From NCBI GenBank assembly GCA_910589415.1, contig OU342635.1:7750001-7814000 (forward strand): a DNA stretch of 64,000 bases, in the 5' to 3' direction. Of the stretch, positions 34,666-48,315 are shown piece after piece (within the stretch, counting starts at the first letter, position 1; the number at the start of each line of letters is the position of its first letter). The notes beneath the pieces are model-generated. The model made no database searches. It was not told where the DNA came from and was given only the letters and a program-made list of their open reading frames with translations. The DNA is from Malachius bipustulatus. Its lineage: Eukaryota; Arthropoda; Insecta; Coleoptera; Melyridae. The position numbers and the translations under genes were made by a program.

Positions 34666-34952
34666 ACTAAGCCCCAAACAAATAATTTATTAATGATTTA
34701 CAATTTGTACTATTTCAATACAATGAACAAATAACACATGGTTTCTGACAGCGGAAATAAATACGGCATAAAGCGAGACATGACGCCGATGCGGATCTCT
34801 TCTCCGTGTATGGTGTCTCCTCCTTCGTGGCCGGATTACAGATTCCTTCTGGAGGCGCATCGCACTCGACAGAAGACAGGACTGATACGGGTGCCTCGCG
34901 GACTCAGCACATCCACCCAGTCCAGGACTATGATGCTATTGGCTAAGCTCGC
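34666..34952 (-). other. Candidate 3'-terminal exon of an unidentified transcript
   Basis: A GC-rich island in AT-rich DNA with ordered minus-strand signals. An excellent splice acceptor (pyrimidine tract CCCCTGCCCCTTCCCACCTA then TCAG) ends at 34953. An AATAAA lies at 34691-34686, followed by a GT-rich TTTGTTTGGGG, typical of a cleavage site. If coding directly from the acceptor, only one frame is open: 38 codons to TAA at 34836-34838. All three minus frames and one plus frame (34738-34956, 72 codons) are largely free of stops further in, so the true frame is not decided. The exon could instead be 3' UTR or non-coding RNA. No protein family was recognised. Upstream exons would lie at higher coordinates. 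Confidence 0.35.
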
Positions 34953-34960
34953 CTGATAGG

Positions 34961-37900
34961 TGGGAAGGGGCAGGGGCTCAAATCAACACTCGGAAAGGTG
35001 ATTGAGTCGATTCTTGAAAGCTCTGGATAAATTAATTAGAAATCTAATAGCAGAAACTTATCTACGACTCATCTGATGGAGATAGAAGGATCAGAAATTC
35101 GTAGCATTTGGTCTTGATAACAAAGAGTAACCGAAAATATAATTTCATTCCCTGCGAGGATTAGTACGGTGATGATTGCCGGGAGTCCCGTACACAAAAC
35201 CCGGAGTGTTGATGGAAACTGCTCATTACTTAGGTCTTAAGTGGTCTCGGAAAAGCAAAATCAACAAAAGTATCACTCACTCATGACTCTCTGATGCCAT
35301 TTTACTTATTCACAAAGAAATCAGGATGAAACTAGATTAATTTAATTTCGAATTTTGTTATTTGATTTAGCAAAAGCACCGAGGGGTCGAAATAAAGTCA
35401 ATTTTAAGCCTTCCAGGCAACCAAAGAGAAAATTATAAATCAATCTAATTTAATCGCGATTACTTTGCGAATACCGACATAAGGCCGATAACATTATCTG
35501 AGAGATCTTTATGTTGAGTCATCTGGTAGATATAATTAAACCAAGCGAGATTGTTGAAGTTTCTACCAAAAATTGTTTGAATTATTAAAATCCAGGTAAG
35601 ACTTTCCAAAACTTGAGACGACTCGCTTAATGATTTATTTCCGTAATTAAATTTTCTAAAAGCAATACGATTTAAAGTTTTGAAAGAATTACCCCTGTTC
35701 AAGCCAATCAATAATTGAAATAGAGTTCCTTATAAAGAATTCACGTAGCCGAGACAGACTTATTGAATATTGATAGAGGACACGATGAGGACCAATAACT
35801 TCAAAGTTACGCGGAACCCTGGAGTCATCTCCGAAGACGGTCCCGCCGCAGGAGTTGACAACTCCAGCCGCAGGCAGGCTCAGAACCTGACAAACTTTTA
35901 ATTAAGGGCAGTACAACCATAATACATTTACCTCAAGTTTCGTGAACATCAAGTAATCTACAGAATAATATCTAGAGGTAGCTGCCTATGATATTTTCTA
36001 GTATACAGGGTGTGTTACTATAAAGAAAAGCTCCATCTTAATCTTATAAATGTAATTTTCAATCTCTTTATATTCTAGGAAATCTCACCTCAGAGATTGT
36101 CGTGTATCTGAGGCAAGTCTTTTAAAAAGTTCCTAGAAATATTGATGATTTATGATGTAATTAGAGTATCGGGGTTATTTTTCTTGAGCGTTATTTTATT
36201 CTAAAAAAAATGGACCGTTAATTAATCACTACAAAGATATCGGAGCTGATTGTTCAGCTTTTAATTAATCTTGTTTTACTAAAGTGTTTGCTAAGATTTT
36301 AATTAACAAATGGATCGTTTCCAGTATTAAATAAATGCTGATTAATCGAAGTTTCCAATAACATACTGCACAGCAGATTTCTTGCAGCAAAACACAATAA
36401 AGTACCAAATCAATCAAGTTTCGTTCAATAAATAACAATAAATGAGGGCTAATTTTAGGGAATAGTATAGTGTGATACGAACTCATTTACGAAGATTTAT
36501 CAAGGGACTTGCTGGCGTGTGGAGAGCAATTCCGCAGCAAATATGATTTACTCTGTCAAGCTCTCCAACTTTCTATCGCAATAATTAACGGGGAATTTAT
36601 TTTTAATTGGACGAAATCACATGAAGTGAATCTCATCTAATGCTAGATCGAGAGGAGAATAGCCGAAGTCAAGGCTTTACTACCCTGTTAATGAGATCGC
36701 CTCCATGAGCGGCCCCGCCTGTTTCGCAATATCGCGACAAGTGTGGGGTATAACCGGAATTTCGTTCCCAATCCCTTTACTCCAACGGCCATGAATTTAC
36801 ATTTAATTACGCTTTTCAAAGAAACTGCTTTTATTTCAACTTCATAAATGAATTATTCATACTTAGGTATGGTGTCTCCTGGAGGAGGACCAGTTTCTTT
36901 TATTTAAATCCAGCTTAAAATTCCCTTAATAAGAAATTAATCTTGTTTACTAACTGCAATCAAGACTCCAAAATTCCATTACTTAGAAATCCGTTTTACA
37001 TTCAAGTGGAATAATAATAGAAGCCGAAAACCTGGATTTTTGATTCCTTCTGATGTTGTTTATGTAAATTGGAAGGAACAGGAAACCTGATACCTACGGT
37101 GCGATCCCGCATTTTACAGAAGACTTTTTAATATGCAAAGTGGGTTCGGGTCTCGTAGATTGCACCTCTCCTGGATAAATACAATAATAAAAATTCAGGA
37201 CGACACATTATTTAATATAATCACGTGGCGGGATGAAAGAACTAAGAGATCCTGAAAACGGTAACCGCCAGGTGGAGGTGTTGAGATGATTCAGTAACGG
37301 TTACATTACACCTCTGTTACTATTAATATCACTTTTATAGAGTACAATGATTTTCACTTTTTTACAGAATTCAAAAGAAAAACGCTGATGGAAACTGGCG
37401 TTAACAAAATCTCGCGAAACTTCAAAACTCGCAAAAAATGTCAAGTCTAGAATGAAAAAGTGCCATTAGAATCAGAAAAATCGTGAAGAAATAAATTTTG
37501 TCTCCCTAGAGAGGAAAAGAATCACTTTCGGTCGTATTTGTTTAGTCATTTTCAGACACGGTGAAATGAAACTTTCTTTTTCATATTTATATCTCTGGAT
37601 CGAATAGAACGGGTCTGTTCAGCATGGCGTGCGCTCGCAGGATTTATAATTATTGTTATTATGACATGAAGATTTTATGAAAAGAGATATTCCGGCGAGA
37701 TTTTAAAATATTAAAGTAGTGAGAAGCAAAAAATGTCGAATTTTTTACGAATACTGTACGCTCCCCTATAGCAGAACTTTCCCTAATAAGCATACCGCTT
37801 TTTCAATCCACTCTTAAATGAAAGAAACGTTCGACGTTAACGAGATACGTCAAGCGTCAATTTAAGATTTAAATACTTTTTATTTCTCTGCGGCATGTCT

Positions 37901-40900
37901 TCCAGAGTTAATATAGAATAAAAGGTTTTCTTCGCTTTATATTTCCGAGTTGAATTAAAAAGTCTCTTGTTCTAAAATTGCCTTTTTTTGGCAATAAATG
38001 ACAAGAATTGTTATACCTACAAACTGTGAAATAACAGAAACGTAGTAATTGTATTCCGTATAAGTACTGAAGAAAAACCACGTTGTCACGTTCAGGATAA
38101 AGAAACTGCTCCAGAACTTACATGCTACTCTACCATCGATTAAAAGAGATTAAATCCGACAACAGAGCTCCTAATTTAATCCTTTTCTTCTTATTTGAAG
38201 AACAAAATTACAACATTCAGCTACTAAACAGCCAGGTAGGTAGGTCCGTATGTGACAACGCCGCTCTAAACGCTTCGGTTGGCCCTTATATTATGAACTT
38301 CCAGGATACAAAATAACGTGATGTATGGCAGTTTTTGCTTCCCATTCTTATCTATTGGAACCGTATACAGTCAGAAGCCTTTTAGAGAATAGTAGGGCTT
38401 TTTGCGTTCATGAAATATAAACTGGTTCCCTTATTTATGACGTAATCAATATTTAGAAAGCACTACAAAAAGAAAACCCTACGCTTTCCCCTTTCAACAT
38501 CAATAAAACTGAGAAAATTATCTACTCTACTAAATGTCAGCCCTACAAATTTTATTCGTACATAAAGTCATGGAAGCATAAATTTGTAAAATAAGCAAAT
38601 AGACGCGTGAAATATGCCTCTCCCCATTGACGATCAACGTCTCGTTTCTCCTTAACCAGTAGGCTATGAATAATAAACGCAAACAAGACGGTGATTTATA
38701 GTTGGCTGTTGAAGAGAAACTGTGATCCAAGGCCTGTTTGATAATAATTAAAAATGCGCAGGAACCAGGAACCTGTCAGTGGCAATGGGGGTGCAAGATC
38801 AAAGCAGCCTCGCCCCCGTAACTACATTAACGCGATAAGATGGAGTTGATTAATGAGAGGCGAAATAAATGGTTGCGGCTCCGACAATGATTCGCCGTGT
38901 TAAATTCGGTGTAAAATGAAAGATGTTTTCTCCAATTAAAGATTATCTGGTTCAGACCGGCAATAAGTGAGTGGAAAGGGGAATCTTATCGCGGGGTAAA
39001 TTTGGCGTAGCCTTCGTGGATTAGAGCTGAGCGCCTCCAGGCAGTCCGTAACAGTCAATCGAGTTAGTCCTGGTTTGGTTGCTGGGTAAATAACTTGTTG
39101 AAATCACGAAGAGAACGATCCGACAATTGTTTGTGCTGAGGGAAAAGTCAATTCAAATCTCATTCTTATGATCCCCCCTTATCCTCCCATTAATCTCAAC
39201 AACGCCAGAACCATAAGACGTGTTGTCATCAAACGATAATAAGATTTTGATTATTAAATTTCAATTTCGGAGCAATTTTATAACATTCACGTACAACGAG
39301 AGGGAAATTTAGATGAACCTACATGAAGAAGTAAAGGAAGCGGATGCTGTTCTATTCTACCTGGAATAACAGGAGATGGTTTAAATTATCCTTTAAATTC
39401 CCCGTTGTAGTCTTGGTAGCATTTAGTGCTCTTACATGATAGATTTAATAACCGAATTTCCATACTGAACGATATTACAGGCATGATGCTGAAAACAACA
39501 ACGACTCTCAACGGTAATCTGCAAGACGAGATGTTTCTCGCTATTTGCTACAACTGACGATAACTCCTGCTCCATGTCATGTCTTCTGGAAGATACCGCA
39601 AAGTTCACGAATATATTCATCTTGTTAAAACAAGCTTCAGTTTCCGCCATGTTTTAATAAAACAAGCGAATAATTCATCATTGAACGATGACAGCGGAAT
39701 TAACATTCTTAGATAAACTTCTGGAATGTACAGATATTTCTACCTAAATAGTTCATTTTCTGCGCGCTTACTCGAATAACTACTCTGGTGAATATTCATT
39801 AGATTTATGTTTGGGAATTTGAAGAAAGAGTTGAAATTGATAAGCTAAGTGATTATTAAGAACGAAGGTGCTACTTTAGCTGAGTTACAATCCAGCTGTC
39901 AGAAAATTTCGAGGTTTGCAAAACAATTACTTTAGTCTCACTCCACCAATTTTGATCAAGATCCAAGGAGACAAACTATTGGAATATTGGTTTTTAATTG
40001 AAACGATTAATTGACCTCAAGTTGTTCAATGAAGCTAAAGCTAGTCTTCAACGAACTGCGCGGGTGTGAAGGTATGTCCCTTATCTGGCGAAGACGCTTG
40101 ATGATTTATCACAGATTTCTTCATAGCGTCTACAACATCGGGACTTGATCCTTTGGACTTGGTCAAGTGAATGTAACAATAAAGATTGCCTAAATGTAAT
40201 TCTAACGTCTATGTGTTCAAATAAGCTGCTGAGGGAGATCCTGCACCTGGTAGAAAATGAGAAGTTGTCAACGTTCGTTGTGATACAGATAACAGGGTGA
40301 CTCGAGGGTGAGACATCGAGCCAAGCCTAAATTTATAACTTTTTTGCCAACAGGTACGAATATACAGGGTGTTTTTTCTATGTTTGAGTTTAAATTTTAA
40401 ACGGAGATATCTTTGCAACGGTTTGATGCTATCCAACAAAATTATCTGAAACAACCTTCTATCGAGGCACTTCAAGATGACCTATCAACAAATTGAAAAT
40501 CGGATTCGGAGAGTACAGGAAAAATGATTTGAAATGAGCTTTTTGAATCGAACGACACACTTCGACCAGTTTCCTAAAATAAGATTAAATTAAGAACTGT
40601 GTACTGAGCGGAAACCTGGACTTTGAACACCTCAGTGTTTAGAAAGATTGAAGCTTTTGAAATCAAGGGTGTATAGAAGGATCCTCAGAATTTTATGATC
40701 GATATGCTTATTGTGGTCAAACATTGGTTCTCATCTCTTCGTTGAAGATAACTAAAAAAAAAAGAGTTCCTTCCTTTGCAGAAATGCTAACTATTTTTAG
40801 CTAATTGTTGATAGTTTTATTTCCAGATTTAATTTATCATCTCCAGACACTGGTAAAATCTAAACACTTAAAAGACAGTAAAAGAAACAGAAAGAACGAT

Positions 40901-41480
40901 GGCAGGAAATGTCAAGAAAACTGAATAAAAGTAAATAATTCGAAATAAATGCCATATGTAAAACAAAGTATTCTAGAGTACCTACCTAGCTACAGTCTAA
41001 TTTATTAGATGCGAGGTAGAGCCGTTTTTCACAGCTCTTGAGAAGACATCTGCATCGTTGCCTCATGCGCAATATTTCCATTTATTCAGACGTTCTCTTG
41101 TTCACATTTTAATAAAAACAACCGGTCTGATAATATATCGCAGTGGTGGTTATAGGGCGTCGAATAAAGGAGCTCGGAGTGCGATGCATGAAGACATACA
41201 TCCTCAGCCACAATGGCTCTGATATCCGAGGATATCATAAGCCATAAGCCGGCATTGTTGAAACGATGTTGTCGTATATCAGAACTTTAACAGTGCTGCC
41301 ATATGTATTTCACCTCTTTGTAACTTCCATGGTGGCGAGGGTATTTTGAAGTTTATTTCTTAATATTGGTGCCTACTGGAACACTCTTCAATTAATCGAT
41401 TTATCAGAACTCGTAATGGATTATCTGAACAAGATTATATGGACAAGATTATTTGTCTGATTATTTTAAACATACCAAGC
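34961..41480. other. Mostly unique stretch without recognised gene
   Basis: No coding family recognised. Isolated terminus-like strings TATACAGGGTGTGTTAC at 36004 and TATACAGGGTGTTTTTTC at 40361 suggest truncated or single-ended members of the CAGGGTG element group, but no opposite ends were found. A perfect 16-bp palindrome GATATCCGAGGATATC lies at 41221-41236. GC-richer patches near 35820-35890, 36690-36760 and 38770-39080 may be conserved non-coding DNA. All frames are under 90 codons without motifs. Confidence 0.4.
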
Positions 41481-41489
41481 TTACTGGAA

Positions 41490-44400
41490 TTTGTATTCAC
41501 CGTTTCAGCTACCAATGGAGAAAATTTAGTTTGGTCAATTTTGTTTTTGGCAATCAATGAAGTTCTAATTTTTTTGGAGTAATAGAGCCCTCAGGTAGCT
41601 CTCGACTACCTAAGGACTACCTAAAGGCTCTAGACTGCAAGTTGATTAGTTAAACCGCATTCAAAAAGAGAGAAGAGTGTCCAGGAATTCAATTTCGGTT
41701 ACCAATGGAGAAGCTTGAGTTTTGTCGATTGTTTTGGCAACGAATAGAAATCTCGTTGCCAAGAAGAAACTACCACTAGGGAACTACCTTGAAGGATCTA
41801 GACTCGCCCATTAAGTAATGGAATAGTATTCAAGAGAGCTATTCAGGAGTTGTATTGCCCTTTCAGTTACCAATGTAGAAGCTTAAGTTTTGTCGATTGT
41901 TTTGGCAACGAATAGAAATCTCGTTGTATTGGCGGAATAAACGACCACTAGGGAACTACCTTGAAGGATCTGGACTCGCCCATTGAATAATCGAATAGTA
42001 TTCAAGAAAGCTATCCGAGAATTGTATTGCTCTTTCAGTTACCAATGGAGAAGCTTAAGTTTTGTTGATTGTTTTGGCAACGAATAGAAATCTCGTTGTA
42101 TTGGCGGAAGAAACGTCCACTAGGGAACTACCTTGAAGGATCTGGACTCGCCCATCGAATAATCGAATAGTATTCAAGAGAGCTATCCGAGAATTGTATT
42201 GCCCTTTCAGTTACCAATGGAGAAGCTTTAGTTTTGTCGATTGTTTTGGTAACGAATGGAAATCTCGTTATTTTAGCGGTAGAAACTACCAGGGAACTAC
42301 CATGAAGTATCTGGACTCGCTCATTGAATAGTATTCAAGAGAGCTTTCCAGGAATTGTATTGTCCTTTCAGTTACCAGTAGAGAAGCTTGAGTTTTGTCG
42401 ATTGTATTGGCAACGAATAGAAATCTCGTTGCCAAGAAGAAACTACCACTAGGGAACTACCTTGAAGGATCTAGACTCGCCCATTAAGTAATGGAATAGT
42501 ATTCAAGAGAGCTATTCAGGAGTTGTATTGCCCTTTCAGTTACCAATGTAGAAGCTTAAGTTTTGCCGATTGTTTTGGCAACGAATAGAAATCTCGTTGT
42601 ATTGGCGGAATAAGCGACCACTAGGGAACTACCTTGAAGGATCTGGACTCGCCCATTGAATAATCGAATAGTATTCAAGAAAGCTATCCGGGAATTGTAT
42701 TGCTCTTTCAGTTACCAATGGAGAAGCTTAAGTTTTGTTGATTGTTTTGGCAACGAATAGAAATCTCGTTGTATTGGCGGAAGAAACGTCCACTAGGGAA
42801 CTACCTTGAAGGATCTGGACTCGCCCATCGAATAATCGAATAGTATTCAAGAGAGCTATCCGGGAATTGTATTGCTCTTTCAGTTACCAATGGAGAAGCT
42901 TAAGTTTTGTCGATTGTTTTGGCAACGAATTGAAATCTCGTTGTATTGGCGGAAGAAACGTCCACTAGGGAACTACCATGAAGTACCTGGACTCGCCCAT
43001 TGAATAGTATTCAAGAGAGCTTTCCAGGAATTGTATTGCTCTTTCAGTTACCAATGGAGAAGCTTAAGTTTTGTTGATTGTTTTGGCAACGAATAGAAAT
43101 CTCGTTGTATTGGCGGAAGAAACGTCCACTAGGGAACTACCTTGAAGGATCTGGACTCGCCCATCGAATAATCGAATAGTATTCAAGAGAGCTATCCGGG
43201 AATTGTATTGCTCTTTCAGTTACCAATGGAGAAGCTTAAGTTTTGTTGATTGTTTTGGCAACGAATAGAAATCTCGTTGTATTGGCGGAAGAAACGTCCA
43301 CTAGGGAACTACCTTGAAGGATCTGGACTCGCCCATCGAATAATCGAATAGTATTCAAGAGAGCTATCCGGGAATTGTATTGCTCTTTCAGTTACCAATG
43401 GAGAAGCTTAAGTTTTGTTGATTGTTTTGGCAACGAATAGAAATCTCGTTGTATTGGCGGAAGAAACGTCCACTAGGGAACTACCTTGAAGGATCTGGAC
43501 TCGCCCATCGAATAATCGAATAGTATTCAAGAGAGCTATCCGAGAATTGTATTGCCCTTTCAGTTACCAATGGAGAAGCTTTAGTTTTGTCGATTGTTTT
43601 GGTAACGAATGGAAATCTCGTTATTTTAGCGGTAGAAACTACCAGGGAACTACCATGAAGTATCTGGACTCGCTCATTGAATAGTATTCAAGAGAGCTTT
43701 CCAGGAATTGTATTGTCCTTTCAGTTACCAGTAGAGAAGCTTGAGTTTTGTCGATTGTATTGGCAACGAATAGAAATCTCGTTGCCAAGAAGAAACTACC
43801 ACTAGGGAACTACCTTGAAGGATCTAGACTCGCCCATTAAGTAAAGGAATAGTATTCAAGAGAGCTGTCCAGGAATTATATTGCCCTTTCAGTTACCAAT
43901 GGAGAAGCTTGAGTTTTGTCCTTTGTTTTGGTAACGAATGGAAATCTCGTTGTATTGGCGGAAGAAATTACCACTATAGGGAACTACCTTGAAGGATCTG
44001 GACTCGCCCATTAAGTAATGGAATAGTATTCAAGAGATCTATCCAGGAATTATATTGCCCTTTCAGTTACCAATGGAGAAGCTTTAGTTTTGTCGATTGT
44101 TTTGGTAACGAATGGAAATATCGTTATTTTAGCGGTAGAAACTACCAGGGAACTACCATGAAGTATCTGGACTCACCCATTGAATAGTATTCAAGAGAGC
44201 TATGCAGGAATTGTATTGTCCTTTCAGCTACCAGTAGAGAAATTTTAGTTTTTTCGATTGTTTTGGTAACGAATGGAAATCTCGTTGTTTTGGCGGAAGA
44301 AACTACCAGGGAACTACCTTGAAGTATCTGGACTCGCCCATTGAATAATGGAATAGTATTCAACAGAGCTATCCAGGAATTATATTGCCCTTTCAGTTAC

Positions 44401-45600
44401 CAATGGAGAAGCTTCAGTTTTGTCCTTTGTTTTGGTAACGAATGGAAATCTCGTTGTATTGACGGAAGAAACTACCACTATAGGGAACTACCTTGAAGGA
44501 TCTGCGGACTCGCCCATTAAGTAATGGAATAGTATTCAAGAGATCTATCCAGGAATTGTATTGCCCTTTCAGTTACTAATGGAGAAGCTTTAGTTTTTTT
44601 CGATTGTTTGGGTAACGAATGGAAATCTCGTTGTTTTGGCGGAAGAAACTACCAGGGAACTACCTTGAAGGATCTGGACTCGTCCATTGAATAATGGAAT
44701 AGTGTTCAACAGAGTTATCCAGGAATTGTATTGCCCTTTCTGTTACCAATGGTGTCGATTGTTTTGGTAACGAATAAAGTTTTCATTATTGTAGGGAAAG
44801 TGAGTCTTCAGTCTCAGGTAGCTCTCGACTACCTGAGGATTATCCTAACGGCTCTAGACTTGAAAATTGATTAATTAAACCGTATTCAAGAGAGCTGTCC
44901 AGGAAATGCATTGCCCCCAGCTGGAGCTATTAAGCTACTGAGCTACTAAGATCGCATTGGGCGAAAAAGATTACCTAGGGGAGACCTTGAGGGCTCTGGA
45001 CTGACACATTGAAAAATGAAATACCTAATATTCAAGAGAGAGGTACTGAAATTCTATTTGTGCTTTTCTATACCAATGGAGAAGCTTGACTTTTGTCGAT
45101 TGTTTTGGTAACAAATGAAAATCGCATTGTTTTGATGGAAGATACTACCTGAGGGTTACCATGAAGGTTCTGCATTGACACATGGATTAAGCACACCGTT
45201 TTCTAGAAGAGATCAGACCAAGAATTATTCTATTAGCTATTTCAGCTACTAATGGAGAAGCTTTAGTTTTGTCGATTGTTTTGGTAACGAATGAAGATCG
45301 CATTGTTTACGTGGAAGAGACTACCTTAGGGCGACCTTGAAGGCTCTGGACTGGCACATTGATAATCAAGCCGTATTCAAGAGAGCTGTCCAAGAATTTT
45401 ATCCGCCCTTATAGCTACCAATGGAGAAGCTTTAGGCTTGTCGGTTGTTTTGGTAACGAATGAAGATCGCATTGTTTTGGTGGAAGAGATACTGTAAAAT
45501 ACCTCTAAGGATCTGGACTTTACCTCGAATAATATTATTCAAGAGAGCTATCCTTAAATTGTGTTTGTATCGTTCGAACTGCTAATAAACAAGCGTGAGC
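41490..45600. repeat. ~170-bp satellite array with higher-order structure
   Basis: About 24 head-to-tail units. The marker TTCAGTTACCAATGGAGAAG (and variants) starts at 41505, 41694, 41862, 42034, 42206, 42367, 42535, 42707, 42879, 43043, 43215, 43387, 43559, 43720, 43888, 44062, 44223, 44392, 44568 and 44738. Spacings are mostly 161, 164, 168 or 172. More diverged units follow to ~45600. Units at 43043, 43215 and 43387 are almost identical. The 41694-42366 block recurs from 42367 (shift 673, four units), and 42034-42500 recurs from 43387 (shift 1353, eight units). Each unit carries a dyad CAACGA-(9)-TCGTTG, extended to TTGGCAACGA/TCGTTGCCAA in one unit type. There is no coding frame. Edge units are the most diverged, as expected from unequal exchange. 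Confidence 0.95.
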
Positions 45601-47639
45601 TTTAGCGATTTTTTCTGTTGATTATTATGCATAAGTAATAAATGTTTTATTATTTTAGAACGAATCAACTTTCCCGAACGGTAAACAAATTTGAGCAATC
45701 TAATATATCTACGAATAATTAATTAGAAAGTTTAATGAAGTTTTCATAAATGTAATTCGATGGCGAATTGAATTGACAGGAAACACGAGTAGCGTATTAC
45801 AGATACACATAAGCAACTTGGCCGTGCAGCGTCGCGGCGCCTGGAAAGCAGGCAGCGTTCGGAATAACTTAAGAGGAACTTCTTGTCAGCAAACTTCCTA
45901 AATATGTTACCACACACCTAATGTTCGTGACATGTTCCTCAAATACCCGTCTAATGTATTCCGAGATTTCCATCAATATTATACCTACGTAGGTATAGAG
46001 ATTCGGGGCTATGAAAAATCCATCACAGGAATCTATTGATTATAGATTCCCATAATTAAGTTCAGACTCAAGTAAGTTTTAAATTTTTGGTTTAGTTGAA
46101 CTATTTTGTCACTGGTGAAAACACTGCGCTGGGAATAATTGGACATTTCAATAAGCGCTGAAAACTAAGGGTGTAATATTGGTTTTTATATCCATTTTAT
46201 TACCTCTTCTAGAAGTAATAAACCGGGCTTCCTCCATAATTCCAGTTTACTTTCTCCTGGTTCTGGTTGCTGGACTCATTACCAAGACTCTCTCTTTCAT
46301 TCCGATAGAAGATAGAACTAAGCAATTAAAAGATTACGAGATTATAAAACGCCATTAAATAACCACCCAAGGCTGAAGTTGCCAAAACCACCTTAACTGT
46401 TCGAGAATTACCCAATCCTGGACTGAACAAAAGGGAACGAATATAACCGGGTTTATCTGAAACACGTGCATAAATAATAAATCTCATCCAAGCTACGGGT
46501 GATTATAGTTAAAAGGGAATATCTACGCCCCAAGAAGATTCCCAAGCACCCAAACAGGATTCATTTGGGAAGAACCAACATGGATAATGCTAAAACTAAA
46601 CACTCATAAAATATAAGTAGTTATATTACGATAATGTTGTGTTTATTTTGGATATTATATAAATCCATATCCGCGAGTAGACTTTCCCGAATTGTTGAAT
46701 CTCTCGACTAATATTGCACTAGCTGATATTATAATATCCATAATGGTATATGTACTTTGAAAGAGATGATTCAATCTAAACCTGTGGATACGTACAGCAT
46801 GAATAATTCTAAAATGATCAAGCAGCGAGTTTACATCTACTCTTTCATTCAGTTTCTAATCAGACTAATCTGTTAAGTCACTGCGACAACCGCGGCTCTT
46901 CAATTATTACTGTTGGAAATGAAAACTTGATGCTAAGCTCATTTTCTTAAAGTTTGTTCTAACAAATGTTTGAACCTCAATTCGGTAACTTAATAACTGG
47001 GCACTCTCATCCATCCACTAACTCTCGGAGACCTAATTAAATTTAATGAAAAATTGATTAAGTAAGCGTTTTCCTTTTTACTCGGGACTGAAGAGGAAAA
47101 AAGTAAAAGACATATTAAATTAAGTGGCGTTGTTGCGTAGATTTGAATAACAGTCCTTCATACCAAGCAAACTCAGTTGGTTTTTGGTGCTTCAAACGAA
47201 GTATTCAAGTCTTAACTCTCTTGCTCCGGTTTTCTTATTAAACATGCTCATTTTAATCTTGGTTCGAGTCTCAGATCTCATTCTTAGAGAAAATTTTATT
47301 CTTGCTTTCCCTTTCTTTCCTTTTTTATTTTCTAATTTTTCTTTCTTCTTCATACTTTGATTTTATTTTAGGGCAGTTTCGAGAAAGAAATACCTATACG
47401 TTGAAACTTATAGGTTTAAGTTCCGGTATTGTCGTTTCTCGAAGCATTCTTGGCCTAAATTTCTAAGCAACTATTCAATTAATGCAACTATTTCAAGCAA
47501 AAAAAGGAACCAAAACTGGTTCTTTTAGCCGTGATTAAATTTTGTCAAATTTTCAAGAGCGGTCATGCTACTCAATTATGAAAAGTGGAGTATTATTTGA
47601 ATTTGAAGTTTTGTAACTACGACTCCGCCTGAGAGTCGT
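45601..47639. other. Stretch without recognised gene
   Basis: No gene recognised. A short GC-rich patch (45815-45865) stands out. A B-box-like GGTTCGAGTCTC at 47263 lacks a properly spaced A box. The 47285-47350 region is a pyrimidine-rich tract. Confidence 0.4.
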
Positions 47640-48315
47640 CCGTGGCGTTTCGCTGGTCCGGAATCGCCTGGAGATCGGACGGATTCCTCGGGCGCCAGAT
47701 TTTTACTGAGGGTTTACTCCCTTGGGAAGATGTTCTCGCCAAATCTTCCCACTTACCTGAGTCGCAATTACAATGGTACTGCTATAGTACCCTTGTCCCA
47801 GGGGTAGCTCTGTGGAGAAACGGAAAGTGCCAGGGGTCGGTTGAGGTTACCACCCTAAAATAATTGTGTTCGGCAAAGCGGGCTTTAATCGCTTTCCGAA
47901 AGCATTGACACCTCCGCGGAGCCAAGCTGTAGCGAGTGATTATCGGTTTAAAGGATACTTAATTAATTAATGCAGAACGGATGAACATTAACACCACAGA
48001 ATTCAACTTAACAATTTTTATTATTAATTTATCGGAGTAGGTACACAATGAGCAATAATAATGAATCGGTATGAATAAATAAATAATAACAAACCGGTCA
48101 CGGGGCACAGCGGTACGTGAGGGGTGGTTGCGACTAATAAGTAGGTAGGTACACACGTCGGAATGACGAACGGGCGGTTAAAAACGGCCTGGATCGGTTT
48201 AGACGAAAAAAGAATAACTAGGCGGGCTGTTCTCGGCGGTTATGTGAGTAGTGCGGCCACGGTGATCTCAACTACGCATTCGGAGGGGAATCGGCACGAT
48301 TTTGGCGGGACGCTG
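47640..48315. other. GC-richer segment of unknown nature
   Basis: Clearly richer in G+C and CpG than its neighbours. On the minus strand, TGGCGCCCGA at about 47697 resembles the start of a retrovirus-type primer-binding site. The sequence before it does not end in CA, and no LTR pair or gag-pol is present, so this stays a suggestion. The 47642-47863 plus frame (73 codons) and 48163-48351 plus frame have no motif. It may belong to one element with the tandem repeat that follows. Confidence 0.3.

Noticed and set aside
41490..45600. CRISPR-like or gene-like interpretation of the regular array
   Set aside because: Units are contiguous 161-176-bp monomers without unique spacers, and no frame is kept. 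It is a eukaryotic satellite.
47170..47275. Possible tRNA or SINE from CTCAGTTGGT and GGTTCGAGTCTC
   Set aside because: The two boxes are about 95 bp apart, too far for a tRNA, and no acceptor stem is present.
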